Source: Thermus sp. 2.9
GTDB lineage: Bacteria; Deinococcota; Deinococci; Deinococcales; Thermaceae
Assembly: GCF_000794385.1 (NCBI RefSeq)
Contig: NZ_JTJB01000001.1
Location: 124,001-188,000, forward strand
Length of the DNA: 64,000 bases
Direction: 5' to 3'
Shown piece after piece: positions 8,065-17,444 of the stretch (the stretch's first letter is position 1; every line of letters starts with the position of its first letter). A model generated the notes under the pieces. The model worked only from the letters and a program-made list of their open reading frames with translations, was not told the DNA's origin and did not search any database. Position numbers and translations under genes: made by a program.

Positions 8065-8679
8065 ATGGCCCTATTCGGAAGCCTGGATTCCCTGCCCCTG
8101 GAGGAGCTCTTGCAGATGCTTTCCCAGAAGGAGGGGGCGTTGGAGCTTTGGAACCTGAAGGAAATTCCTCCCACCACCATCCACCTGGAGCCGGGTTTCA
8201 TCCGCTCCTTGGAGCAGCGGGGCGAGCCCCTGGACCCCATGGCGGCCAAGGCTGTCCTCCACGCCCTCCTCTTGGCCCGGCAGGGAAGCTTTGAGTTCCT
8301 TCCGGGGGTGAAGCCCAAGCACGGGGTGCGCCTGAACCTGCCCGTGCAGAAGGTCCTCCTGGGCCTGATGACCCTGCAGGACGAGCTGGAGCGCTACCGC
8401 CCCTACCTCCCCCACCCCGAGGCGGTCTTCCAGGTGGCGGGAAGCTCCCCCGAGGACCCTCGCTTCCGGGACTTCTTCCGCCTCGCCCTGCCCTACCTTA
8501 AGCGGGGGGCCTCGGCCAAGGAGCTGGCGGAAAGGCTCCACCTGCCCCTGGACCAGGTGCGCCTCTACCTTTACCGGCTTCAGCTTTTGGGGGCGGTGAA
8601 GCGGCTGGAGAGGAAGGCCAGGGTCCATCCCTTGGCCCGGGGCCTCCTGGCCCAGCTTAGGTGGCTATGGAGCCGCTGA
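8065..8679 (+). CDS. PATAN/DUF4388-like protein with winged-helix C-terminus
   Basis: First gene of a five-gene signalling operon. The N-terminal ~115 residues start MALFGSLDSLPLEELLQMLSQ and have the length and opening (FGSLDSLPLEELLQ) of DUF4388/PATAN domains, which occur in bacterial signalling proteins linked to gliding or type IV pilus control. Residues about 145-195 (RGASAKELAERLHLPLDQVRLYLYRLQLLGAVKRL) look like a winged helix. No DNA target or partner is known from sequence. Ribosome site GGGAGG precedes ATG 8065; its end overlaps the GTPase start by 13 bases. Confidence 0.65.
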   Translation: MALFGSLDSLPLEELLQMLSQKEGALELWNLKEIPPTTIHLEPGFIRSLEQRGEPLDPMAAKAVLHALLLARQGSFEFLPGVKPKHGVRLNLPVQKVLLGLMTLQDELERYRPYLPHPEAVFQVAGSSPEDPRFRDFFRLALPYLKRGASAKELAERLHLPLDQVRLYLYRLQLLGAVKRLERKARVHPLARGLLAQLRWLWSR

Positions 8680-9179
8680 AGGTGCTGGTGGCCGGGCCCG
8701 TGGGGGCGGGGAAGACCGCCTTGGCCAAAAGCCTCCTGGGGGAGGAGGCCCTGACCACGGAGGCCAAGGCCAGCGAGGACCTGGGCAAGGAAACCACCAC
8801 CGTGGCCCTGGACTTCGGGACCCTGGCGGTGGGGCCTTACCGGGTCCACCTCTTCGGCGTTCCGGGGCAAGAGCGCTTTGACTTCATGTGGGACGTGTTG
8901 GCAGAGGGCGCTTTGGGCCTCCTCTTCCTCGTGGCGGGGGACCGGCCCCACCATCTCCCCGAGGCGCGCAGGATGCTGGACTATTTTCTCTCGCGGCACC
9001 CCGTTCCCTACCTGGTGGGGGTAACGCGCCTGGACCTGGGCCGGGCCTGGACCCCGGGGGAGGTGGCCCTCTACCTGCGCCTGCCGGAGGAGCGGGTGAT
9101 GGGGCTGGACGCCAGGAAGCGGGAGGAGGCCTTTCGGGCGCTTGCTCGCCTTGTGGAGCTAGCCACAGGAGGGGAATGA
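8667..9179 (+). CDS. Small Ras-like GTPase (MglA/CvnD-like)
   Basis: Cytoplasmic molecular switch. P-loop GPVGAGKT is at residues 10-17, the switch II region reads GVPGQERF (64-71) in place of DxxG, and the base-recognition motif reads TRLD (120-123) instead of NKxD. These changes match the conservon GTPases (CvnD) and MglA relatives rather than translation GTPases. Length is 170 residues. ATG 8667 is preferred to an in-frame GTG 6 bases earlier. The stop overlaps the next start as ATGA. The roadblock protein two genes on is the expected partner/activating protein. Confidence 0.85.
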   Translation: MEPLKVLVAGPVGAGKTALAKSLLGEEALTTEAKASEDLGKETTTVALDFGTLAVGPYRVHLFGVPGQERFDFMWDVLAEGALGLLFLVAGDRPHHLPEARRMLDYFLSRHPVPYLVGVTRLDLGRAWTPGEVALYLRLPEERVMGLDARKREEAFRALARLVELATGGE

Positions 9180-9499
9180 TGCTGGAAGTCATCGTCCTTG
9201 CGCACCTGCGGTATCTGGAAAACGTGGAGAAGTTCTTGGAAGGAGGGGAGGAACCGCCCCTCACCCCGCCCACGGAGTGTTCCTTGGGCCGTTGGTACCA
9301 CGGGGAAGGGGAGAAGGTCTATGGCCACCTTCCCGCTTTCCGGGAGATCGGCCCTCTGCACGAAGCCTTCCACGCCCTCACCGCCCAGGCGGTGAGCCTG
9401 AAGAAGGAGGGGCGGGAAGCTGAGGCCAGGGAGAGGATGAACGAGGCTTACCGGCTTTTTGGCAGGATAGAGCACCTGCTCTTGACCCTAGGTCAGTAA
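9176..9499 (+). CDS. Stand-alone CZB (chemoreceptor zinc-binding) domain protein
   Basis: 107-residue protein consisting only of a CZB-type four-helix bundle. The expected zinc ligands are His10 (first helix), Cys35 in ECSLGRWYHGEG, and His62/His66 in PLHEAFHAL. CZB domains sense zinc or react with hypochlorous acid through the cysteine, and are normally attached to chemoreceptors or diguanylate cyclases; here it is a separate gene between a GTPase and a roadblock gene. ATG 9176 overlaps the GTPase stop (ATGATG). Identification is from the C-x-LG-x-W and spaced histidine pattern. Confidence 0.8.
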   Translation: MMLEVIVLAHLRYLENVEKFLEGGEEPPLTPPTECSLGRWYHGEGEKVYGHLPAFREIGPLHEAFHALTAQAVSLKKEGREAEARERMNEAYRLFGRIEHLLLTLGQ

Positions 9500-9513
9500 A
9501 GGGAGGTACGAGG

Positions 9514-9876
9514 ATGACCAGGCAAGAAGAGATTCAGACCCTCATTCGCAGTCTGAGGCAGGCGGTTCCCGAGGTTTCCGGCGTGATGGTGGCCTCGGCG
9601 GATGGGCTGCCCATGGTGCACGACTTTCCCGAAGGGGAAGCGGCCAGGATCGCCGCCATGGCCGCCACTTCCTTGGGGCTTGGCAAGCGCATCGCCACCA
9701 CCTTGCGCCTGGGGGAATTTCAGGAGACGGTGATCCGGGGCCAAAACGGCTACTTCGTGGTCTATGAGGCGGGGGAGAAGGGGGTGCTGGCGCTGGCGCT
9801 TCCCACGGGGGCCAACCTGGGTCTGGTTCACCTCGAGGCCCGGGAGGCCGCCCGCCACCTCAAGGACCTTCTCTGA
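9514..9876 (+). CDS. Roadblock/LC7 domain protein (MglB/CvnB-like)
   Basis: Small regulator expected to bind and stimulate the GTPase two genes upstream. The 120 residues have the roadblock pattern: helix, then VSGVMVASADGLPMVHDF, then the second strand pair QETVIRGQNGYFVVYEAGEKGVLALAL, then a final helix. Ribosome site GGGAGGT is 7-8 bases before ATG 9514. A 9-base gap separates it from the response regulator gene. Confidence 0.87.
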   Translation: MTRQEEIQTLIRSLRQAVPEVSGVMVASADGLPMVHDFPEGEAARIAAMAATSLGLGKRIATTLRLGEFQETVIRGQNGYFVVYEAGEKGVLALALPTGANLGLVHLEAREAARHLKDLL

Positions 9877-9885
9877 GGGGGAGCC

Positions 9886-10827
9886 ATGCGCCTCATGGTG
9901 GTGGACGACGACCCCTTACAGCGCCGCCTCCTCATGCGGGCCCTGGCCCCCTTGGAGGCCGAGGTGGTGGAGGCCAGGAACGGGCAAGAAGCCCTGGACC
10001 TCTTCAAGGACGGCTTTCCCCACGCGGTCCTCACCGACCTTCACATGCCCGTGATGGACGGGCTGGAGCTCACGCGGCGGGTCAAGGCCCTGGACCCCCT
10101 TCTGCCCGTCATCCTCCTCACCGCCGATGGGGAGCGGGAGGTGCGCCTGAAGGGGATTGAGGCGGGGGCGGACGACTTCCTGAACCGCCCCGTGGACCTG
10201 GCGGAGCTCCGCCTGCGGGTGAAAGGGCATCTGGAGAGGCGGCGCCTGCAGGAGCGCTTGGAGGACTTGGAACGCACCCTCCTCGCCCTCATGAGGGTGG
10301 TGGAGATGAAGGACGCCTACACCGCGGGCCACGGGGAGCGGGTGGCGCGCTACGCCCTCTGGACCGCCGAGGAGCTGGGGGCGAAGGGGGAAGAGCTGGA
10401 CGCGCTCCACCTGGGTGCCCTGCTCCACGACGTGGGCAAGATCGGCATCCCCGACCATATCCTGCGGGGGGACTACACCTTGACGGAGGCGGAGTGGCGC
10501 CTCATCCGGGAACACCCGGTGAAGGGGGACGAGATCCTAAAGCCCCTTAAGGCCCATCCCCGCCTGCGCCCCTACGTGCGTTGGCACCACGAGAAGCTGG
10601 ACGGCTCCGGCTACCCGGACGGGATCATGGAGGTGCCCCTCCTGGTGCAGGCGGTGGCCGCCGCGGACATCTACGATGCCCTCACCAGCGTCCGCACTTA
10701 CCGGGCCCCGGCCAAGCCCGAGGAGGCCTTAGGCCTTCTGGAAAAGGAGGCGGCCCAGGGCAGGCTTTCCCGCGAGGTGGTGCGGGCCTTTAGGAGCGCC
10801 CTTTTGCGCAACCGCGCCCTGCGCTAG
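9886..10827 (+). CDS. Response regulator with HD-GYP output domain
   Basis: Predicted phosphorylation-controlled c-di-GMP phosphodiesterase. The receiver domain (1-120) has the acidic cluster DDD (7-9), phospho-acceptor Asp51 in TDLHMP, and Lys/Pro region NRPVD. The HD-GYP domain (about 135-313) has His149, the HD pair 181-182 in HDVGKIGIPD, His210, HHEKLDG (234-240) and GYP. All metal and signature residues are present, so activity is expected. It has no cognate histidine kinase in the window. Its stop and that of ubiD share the CTAG at 10824-10827. Confidence 0.92.
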   Translation: MRLMVVDDDPLQRRLLMRALAPLEAEVVEARNGQEALDLFKDGFPHAVLTDLHMPVMDGLELTRRVKALDPLLPVILLTADGEREVRLKGIEAGADDFLNRPVDLAELRLRVKGHLERRRLQERLEDLERTLLALMRVVEMKDAYTAGHGERVARYALWTAEELGAKGEELDALHLGALLHDVGKIGIPDHILRGDYTLTEAEWRLIREHPVKGDEILKPLKAHPRLRPYVRWHHEKLDGSGYPDGIMEVPLLVQAVAAADIYDALTSVRTYRAPAKPEEALGLLEKEAAQGRLSREVVRAFRSALLRNRALR

Positions 10828-12610
10828 AACCCGTACTCCTCCCAGCGGGCCTCCACCAGGGCCTTCACCTTGGGGTCCATGCGGATCTTTTCGGGCCAGA
10901 CCCGCTGGAAGCCCTCCTCGGGGAGCTTGCGGGTGCCGTCCAGGACCAGGACGGGCCCCTCCGCCCCGGGCATCACCCGCGCGTCCCGCTCGGGGTCAAT
11001 GTTGTTGAGCACGGCCCAAAGGAGCTCCCCTGGGGCGAGGGCGGTGTCGGCGTCGGTGAGGAGGAGGAGGCGGATGCCGGCGCTTTGGGGCGCCCTTAGG
11101 AGCCTTTCCGCCACCTCCCAGGCTTGGTGGGGTCTCTGCTTCTCCAGGGCCACCCCCCAAAGCCCGGGCCACTGCCGCTGGGCCAGGGCCTCCGGGTCCT
11201 CGGGAAGCTCGGCGTGGGCCCTGGGGGTGAAGGGCACCTCGCTCCCCTCCTCGGAAAGCTTCCGCGTGCCGTCCAAAAGGAGCTTGCCCCCGAAGGCGAA
11301 GGCCCGGGCGCTATGGTCCAGGACGTCCATGGGGCCCCTGAGGAGGAGGGTGTCCCGGCCCGGTAGGGCGTGCTTGAGGGCCTCCAAAAGGGCGGGGAAG
11401 CCCGGCTTCACCGGCACCTCGGCGTCCACCGCCACGATCACCTTGGCGAACATCATCTGCCCCAGGCCCAGCATCCCGTAGGCCACCTTGTAGGCCTGGC
11501 CCGGGTATTCCTTCCTCAGGCTCACGTTCACCCAGTTGTGGGCCACCCCCTCGGGGGGCATGTGGTAGTCCACCACCTCGGGGAGGACCAGGCGCAAGGC
11601 GGGGAGGAAGAGCCTTTCCGTGGCCTCAATGAGGTAGGCGTCCTCCATGGGGGGCACCCCCACGATGGTGGCGGGGTAGATGGCCCCCTTGCGGTGGGTG
11701 AGGGCGGTGACGTGGAAGCGGGGGTAGAGGTCTTTGGGCGTGTAGAAGCCCGTGTGGTCGCCGAAAGGCCCTTCCTCCACCAGGGGTTCTTCCGGGTCAA
11801 TGTAGCCCTCGAGGACGAACTCCGCCTCCGCCGGCACCGGCAGGTCCACGGTGAGGCCTTTGGCGAGCTCTATGGGGGCCCCCCTGAGGAAGCCCGCCAG
11901 GTGGAACTCGCTCACCCCCGGAAGCGGGGGAAGGGGGCGGTGGCGGCGTAGGTGAGGATGGGGTCTCCCCCCAGGGCCACGGCCACCTCCAGCTTTTTCC
12001 CGAGCTTCCTCGCCTTTTCCAGGTGGCGGCGGCCCACCTTGTGGAGCTGCCAGTGCATGGCGGTGCTCCGCTCGTCCAGGACCTGCATGCGGTACATGCC
12101 GAGGTTGAGCTCCCCCGTCTCCGGGTCCTTGGTGATGACCAGGGGCAGGGTGAGGAAGGGCCCCCCGTCCAAAGGCCAGCACGTGAGGACGGGAAGGCGC
12201 CTTAGGTCCACCGCCTCGCCCCTATACACCACCTCCTGCACGGGGGCCCGGCGCACCCGCCGGGGGAAGAAGCCCTTGAGGAGGGAAAGCTTGGGAAGGA
12301 GCCCCAGGAGGGCGGAAAGCCCTCCCTTGCCCGGGTTCAGGGCCAGGAGGGTTTCCACCTTCTGGGCCAGCTCGTCCAGGTCCTCCACCCCCAGGGCGAA
12401 GGCGGCGCGTTCCCGGGTCCCAAAGAGGCCGATGGCCAGGGGGAAGTCCTTGCCCACCACCCGCTCAAAGAGGAGGGCGGGGCCGCCTCGCTTCACCATG
12501 CGGTCGGCGATCTCGGTGATCTCCAGCTCGGCGCTCACCGGGACCTGGATGCGCTTGAGCTCGCCCCGGGCTTCCAAGGCCTCTAGGTAGGCCCTTAGGT
12601 TCCTAAACAC
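10824..12610 (-). pseudogene. UbiD-family decarboxylase, broken by a 1-base frameshift
   Basis: Prenyl-FMN dependent decarboxylase; the ~595-residue size fits the menaquinone/futalosine-pathway UbiD group. The first reading frame runs to GGDPILTYAATAP and then falls into a stop at 11912; the rest (VSEFHLAGFLRG onward, with EGPFGDHTGFYTP and the C-terminal domain) is in another frame. UbiD proteins have ATAP-x-PPGV-x-EF at this point. Restoring one C in the run opposite 11926-11930 (or 11933-11937) joins the two halves as ATAPFPPLPGVSEF. I place the start at GTG 12610 (FRNLRAYLEAL), 7 bases after TAAGCT. Either a true pseudogene or a sequence undercall; see findings. Confidence 0.85.
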
Positions 12611-12655
12611 GGGCCTAAGCTTACCCAAAGGGGAAAAGGGAGGGGAAGGTGGCGC

Positions 12656-12985
12656 CTACACTTCCAAAACCAGGTGCTCTAGGCGGAAGGCCTTGGGGGT
12701 GCCGTGGACCAAAACCGCCTCCAGGCGCACGGGGAGGTCGTCCCGGCCCAGGAGGAAGCGGGCGCTTTGCAGGAGGCGGAAAAGCTTCTTGGGGGTGATG
12801 GCCTCGAGGGGGGTGCCGAAGCGCCCGGAGGCCCGTTGCTTCACCTCCACCACCACGTAGACCCCGTCTTTTTCCAAGAAGAGGTCCACCTCCCCGAAGG
12901 GGGTGCGGCGGTTCCGCCCGAGGAGGCGGTAGCCCCTTTGCAAGAGGTAGGCCAGGGCCGCCTCTTCCGCCCACTTCCCCTTCAC
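12656..12985 (-). CDS. YraN/UPF0102 family nuclease-fold protein
   Basis: Small restriction-endonuclease-fold protein of unproven function, often found with RNase HII or ComM genes. The conserved set is [16 protein letters not shown], the [11 protein letters not shown] acidic site and VEVKQR. From GTG 12985 it has 109 residues, matching the family and its usual K-G-x-W-A-E start; the stop of the PASTA gene overlaps this start as GTGA, so it is translationally coupled. A GTG 9 bases earlier is possible. Confidence 0.85.
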   Translation of the reverse strand: MKGKWAEEAALAYLLQRGYRLLGRNRRTPFGEVDLFLEKDGVYVVVEVKQRASGRFGTPLEAITPKKLFRLLQSARFLLGRDDLPVRLEAVLVHGTPKAFRLEHLVLEV

Positions 12986-14307
12986 GGCGCCCACTCTTGG
13001 AAAAGAACCCCGTCCAGGTAGAGGCGGAAGCGGGCCTCCCCCCGCGCCGGGTAGGTCCCCTCCAACCTTAACCCCGCCTGCCCCACCCCCTCGTACACCA
13101 CCCGCTCCCCGTCCGCGTCCAGGAGGGTGAGGCGCACCTCCCGCCCCTCCGCTTCCTGCGGCAGCTCCAGGGCCAAGGACACGCTCCGTTCCTCCACGGG
13201 AGGGGCGGGGGGCAGGAGCACCTCGCCCCGCACCGCCACCCTAAGGCGCACCCCGCTCCCCTCGGGCATGGGGGTGCCGGGGGCGGGTGCTTGGGCGATC
13301 ACCGTGTCCTCAGGGGCGCCCGAGGGCACCTCCTCCACCTCCGCCTTGAGCCCGGCGGCGTTGAGGAGGAAAAGGGCCTCCTGGCGGGAAAGCCCCACGA
13401 GCCGGGGCAGGGGCCAGGTGGAGCCCGTGGAGGCCCCTTGGGAAACGAGAAGCCACACCCCACCCCCGGGGGCCAAGGGGGTGCCGGCGGGGGGGAAGGT
13501 GGCGAGGACGGTGCCTAGGGGCTTTGGGCTTTGCGCCTGGGCCACGCCCGCCACCTGGAAGCCCAGTTCCTTGAGCCGGGCCTCCGCCTCTTCCTGCCTA
13601 AGGCCTGCAAGCTCGGGCACCGGGTTGAGCCGCGCCTGGTTGAGGGTGAGGCGCACGGTGCGGCCGGCCCGGAGGCGGGTGCCGGGCGGGGGATCTTGGG
13701 CCAGGACCGCCTCCTTGGGCTTGGTGGGGTCGTTGCCCTCCTCCACCTCCAGCCTCAGCCCCGTGTCCTTGAGGAGGAGAAAGGCTTCCCGGGCGCTTTT
13801 GCCCACCAGGTCGGGCACGGGGTACTCGGGGGGGTTGAAGTAGCGGTAAAGCCCCTGGGAGAGCAAAAAGACGCCCAGGGCCAGGAGGAAGACCCCGGGG
13901 GCCACCCCCAGGAGGCGGGGCCTTAGCCTGGGCTTGAGGGGGGCGGCCTTCTTTCCCAGGGGCCAGGGGGAGAGGTAGGCTACCCCGTCTTCCCCCATGG
14001 CCAGGTGCTCCCGGCCGAAGCCCAAGGGGGCCAAAGCCTCCAGGGCCTTGGCGGGCGGGGCTTTGCGGGAGAGGGGCTTTTCCGGGAAGAAGGCGTAGTG
14101 GCGGCCCGGCTTGGCGGAGACGTGGGCCTCGAGGAGCCCCAGCTCCATGAGCCGCTTCAGGGCCGCCCGGTAGCGGTAAAAGCGCTCCTTGTCCTCGGGG
14201 GTCTTCACGTCAAAGAAGAAGACGAGCCCCCCCTCCACCCGGTAGAGGGTGATCCCCTCTCGGCTTTCCAGGGTTTCCAGCACCGGGTAGCGGTCGTCCA
14301 GGACCAT
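12982..14307 (-). CDS. Membrane PASTA-domain protein with kinase-like remnant N-terminus
   Basis: Single-pass membrane protein with three extracellular PASTA repeats (about residues 165-230, 233-300, 303-372; each begins P-x-P-x-L-x-G and ends in PGT or PG plus a strand). PASTA repeats bind peptidoglycan fragments. One membrane helix lies at about 135-157. The cytoplasmic part (1-125) starts [29 protein letters not shown], shaped like the N-lobe of a Ser/Thr kinase, but there is no glycine loop, catalytic HRD or DFG. So it is probably a decayed or pseudo-kinase sensor. Residues 375-441 form a beta-rich end of unknown role. ATG 14307 follows TATAAT by 9 bases. Confidence 0.82.
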   Translation of the reverse strand: MVLDDRYPVLETLESREGITLYRVEGGLVFFFDVKTPEDKERFYRYRAALKRLMELGLLEAHVSAKPGRHYAFFPEKPLSRKAPPAKALEALAPLGFGREHLAMGEDGVAYLSPWPLGKKAAPLKPRLRPRLLGVAPGVFLLALGVFLLSQGLYRYFNPPEYPVPDLVGKSAREAFLLLKDTGLRLEVEEGNDPTKPKEAVLAQDPPPGTRLRAGRTVRLTLNQARLNPVPELAGLRQEEAEARLKELGFQVAGVAQAQSPKPLGTVLATFPPAGTPLAPGGGVWLLVSQGASTGSTWPLPRLVGLSRQEALFLLNAAGLKAEVEEVPSGAPEDTVIAQAPAPGTPMPEGSGVRLRVAVRGEVLLPPAPPVEERSVSLALELPQEAEGREVRLTLLDADGERVVYEGVGQAGLRLEGTYPARGEARFRLYLDGVLFQEWAP

Positions 14308-14316
14308 GCGCCGCCG

Positions 14317-14340
14317 ATTATACCTGGGCCGCCTTATACT
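14317..14340. promoter_or_regulatory. Divergent leaderless promoter pair (PASTA gene / flavoprotein gene)
   Basis: TATAAT on the minus strand (14322-14317) is 9 bases from ATG 14307, and TATACT on the plus strand (14335-14340) is 10 bases from ATG 14351. The two boxes are 12 bases apart, so polymerase bound at one would hinder the other. Confidence 0.6.
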
Positions 14341-14350
14341 CTAAGGCGCT

Positions 14351-14893
14351 ATGTGGGATGTGCTCGTGGTGGGCGGTGGACCTTCGGGCCTCTCCGCGGC
14401 CCTCTTTTTGGCCCGGGCGGGCCTAAAAACCCTGGTATTGGACGGGGGCCGCTCCCAGGTCCTCCAGGTGAGCCGGGTGCCCAACTACCCGGGGCTTTTG
14501 GACGAACCCTCCGGGGAGGAGCTTTTGGCCCGGCTCAAGGCGCACGCCGAGCGGTACGGGGCCGAGGTGCGCCCAGGGGTCGTGAAGGGGGTGCGGGACC
14601 TGGGCGGGGTCTTTGAGGTGGAAACGGAAGAAGGGGTGGTGGAGGCGGAAAGGCTTCTCCTTTGCACCCACAAAGACCCCACCCTCCCCTCCCTCCTGGG
14701 CCTTAGCCGCAAGGGCACCTTCATTGACACCGACGAGGGGGGGCGCACCAGCTACCCCCGGGTCTACGCCGCCGGGGTGGCCCGGGGCAAGGTGCCGGGC
14801 CACGCCATCGTGAGCGCCGGGGACGGGGCCTACGTGGCGGTGCAGCTCATCTCCGACCTCCGGGGCGAGCCCTACAAGGACCACGCCAAATAG
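14351..14893 (+). CDS. Small FAD-binding thioredoxin-reductase-like protein
   Basis: Flavoprotein consisting of only the FAD-binding half of a thioredoxin reductase. The dinucleotide motif VVGGGPSGLSAALFLARAGL is at 6-25, and the second FAD contact YPRVYAAGVARGKVPGHAIVSAGDGAYVA is at about 134-162. The NADPH domain and the CxxC redox pair of true thioredoxin reductase are both absent; length is 180 versus about 320. Its electron donor and acceptor are therefore unknown. Related short proteins occur in other Thermales. Confidence 0.8.
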   Translation: MWDVLVVGGGPSGLSAALFLARAGLKTLVLDGGRSQVLQVSRVPNYPGLLDEPSGEELLARLKAHAERYGAEVRPGVVKGVRDLGGVFEVETEEGVVEAERLLLCTHKDPTLPSLLGLSRKGTFIDTDEGGRTSYPRVYAAGVARGKVPGHAIVSAGDGAYVAVQLISDLRGEPYKDHAK

Positions 14894-14910
14894 GGCCTTC
14901 CCTTTCTCAT

Positions 14911-14934
14911 CCTTCCCCCGTAGGGTGGGGAAGG
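14911..14934 (+). promoter_or_regulatory. Hairpin covering the uppS ribosome binding site
   Basis: CCTTCCCC (14911-14918) pairs perfectly with GGGGAAGG (14927-14934) across an 8-base loop. The right arm is the only Shine-Dalgarno-like sequence before ATG 14936, one base away. In the folded state the ribosome site would be closed. Confidence 0.5.
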
Positions 14935-14935
14935 T

Positions 14936-15727
14936 ATGCTCCGCCGCCTCCTTTCCCTCACCCGCCCCCTTTACTGGTTTTACGAGCGCCGCCTGCAAAG
15001 GGAGGTGAAGGGGGGGCCCATGCCCCGCCACCTGGGCCTCATCCTGGACGGGAACCGCCGCTACGCCAAGGCCCTAGGGCTTTCCCCCACCAAGGGGCAC
15101 GAGTTCGGGGTGCACAAGGCCTACGAGGTCCTGGAGTGGTGCCTGGAGATGGGCATCCGGACCGTCACCGTGTGGGTCTTTTCCACCGACAACTTCCGGC
15201 GCTCCCCCGAGGAGGTGGAAGAGCTCATGCGCCTTTTCGTGCGGGAGGCGGAGCGGATGGCGGAGGACCACCGCATTCATCGCCACCAGGTGCAGGTGCG
15301 GGTGATCGGGCGGCGGGAGGGCTTCTCCGAGGAGGTGCTGAGGGCCTTGGAGCGCCTGGAGGAAAGCACCCGCCACCACCGGGGCATGGTGCTCAACATC
15401 GCCATGGGCTACGGGGGGCGGGAGGAGATCGTGGATGCGGTGAAAAGGCTTCTCCTCGAGGCCGAGGAGAAGGGGCTTACCCCGGGCCAGGTGGCGGCCG
15501 CCTTGACCCCGGAGGAGATCGCCCAAAGGCTTTACACCGCCGGGCTTCCCGACCCCGACTTCATCATCCGCACCTCGGGGGAGATCCGGCTTTCGGGGTT
15601 TTTGCTCTGGCAGTCCGCCTACTCCGAGTTCTACTTCGCCGACGTGCTTTGGCCGGAGTTCCGCAAGATTGACTTCCTCCGCGCCCTCAGGAGCTACCAG
15701 GCCCGGGAGCGCCGCTTCGGGCGTTGA
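14936..15727 (+). CDS. uppS: Isoprenyl transferase (undecaprenyl diphosphate synthase)
   Basis: Cis-prenyltransferase that elongates farnesyl diphosphate with isopentenyl diphosphate to make the lipid carrier for cell-wall synthesis. Family motifs are in order: LGLILDGNRRYAKALG (Asp is catalytic), GHEFGVHKAYEVLEWC, TVWVFSTDNFRRS, LNIAMGYGGREEIVDA, and PDPDFIIRTSGEIRLSGFLLWQSAYSEFYF. Length 263 residues is normal. The gene overlaps the -35 of the lysine operon promoter at its stop codon. Confidence 0.95.
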   Translation: MLRRLLSLTRPLYWFYERRLQREVKGGPMPRHLGLILDGNRRYAKALGLSPTKGHEFGVHKAYEVLEWCLEMGIRTVTVWVFSTDNFRRSPEEVEELMRLFVREAERMAEDHRIHRHQVQVRVIGRREGFSEEVLRALERLEESTRHHRGMVLNIAMGYGGREEIVDAVKRLLLEAEEKGLTPGQVAAALTPEEIAQRLYTAGLPDPDFIIRTSGEIRLSGFLLWQSAYSEFYFADVLWPEFRKIDFLRALRSYQARERRFGR

Positions 15728-15752
15728 CAAAATGCGGGGCTTCGTATACCCT
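15724..15752 (+). promoter_or_regulatory. Promoter of the lysine biosynthesis operon
   Basis: TTGACA (15724-15729), 17-base spacer, TACCCT (15747-15752). The uppS stop codon TGA is inside the TTGACA. It drives the leader that encodes the attenuation peptide. Confidence 0.65.
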
Positions 15753-15762
15753 TACAGGCAAG

Positions 15763-17002
<1,240 letters not shown>

Positions 17003-17004
17003 GG

Positions 17005-17211
17005 CTAAAGGTTTCGGAACTCCTCCTCGGTGAGGCCGGCTTGCTTCAGGATCTTTTTGAAGGTGCCCTTGGGAAGCTCTCCGCTGTGGAAGGGTATCAC
17101 GGCTATCCGGCCATCGGGGTGGGCATAAAGCCGATGCCCTCCTTTGGCCATGCGCTCCACAAACCCCAGGCGCTGAAGCTTTCTGGCCACTTCCTCGGGT
17201 CTAGGCGGCAT
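17005..17211 (-). CDS. hicA: HicA family mRNA-interferase toxin
   Basis: Small RNA-cleaving toxin (68 residues). It has the dsRBD-like HicA pattern: [33 protein letters not shown], with the catalytic histidine in the G-G/S-H position, and the [17 protein letters not shown] tail. The ATG at 17211 overlaps the stop of hicB. It lies in antisense orientation 2 bases after lys20, inside the lysine operon. Confidence 0.87.
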   Translation of the reverse strand: MPPRPEEVARKLQRLGFVERMAKGGHRLYAHPDGRIAVIPFHSGELPKGTFKKILKQAGLTEEEFRNL

Positions 17212-17422
17212 CTATCCCCACCTGCACCGTGCGGATGTCTGGGGGAAGAGGGCGGCCTGTTTCCTTCAGGTAGGCCAGTACCAGCTCCAAGGCTTCTTTG
17301 GCGTGGGCCAAGGCTTCCTCGGGGGTCCGGCCAAAGGAATGGGCTTCAGGGATGGCGGGGAACTCGGCGATCCAGGTGCCCGGGGTTTCAGGGTCTTCGT
17401 AGACGAGGGCAGTGTAGGTCAT
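17201..17422 (-). CDS. hicB: HicB family antitoxin
   Basis: Antitoxin of the HicA toxin that follows. The 73-residue product is the compact HicB fold: [45 protein letters not shown]. It lacks a visible C-terminal DNA-binding domain, so autoregulation may need a complex. ATG 17422 is used because TATACT is 6 bases upstream and the longer reading enters the hacA coding region on the other strand. Confidence 0.87.
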   Translation of the reverse strand: MTYTALVYEDPETPGTWIAEFPAIPEAHSFGRTPEEALAHAKEALELVLAYLKETGRPLPPDIRTVQVGIDAA

Positions 17423-17428
17423 ACCCTC

Positions 17429-17434
17429 AGTATA
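17429..17434 (-). promoter_or_regulatory. -10 box of hicBA (leaderless)
   Basis: Minus-strand TATACT, 6 bases before ATG 17422. The box shares its bases with the hacA ribosome site region on the other strand (AGGAGGC 17434-17440). Confidence 0.55.
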
Positions 17435-17444
17435 GGAGGCGGGC

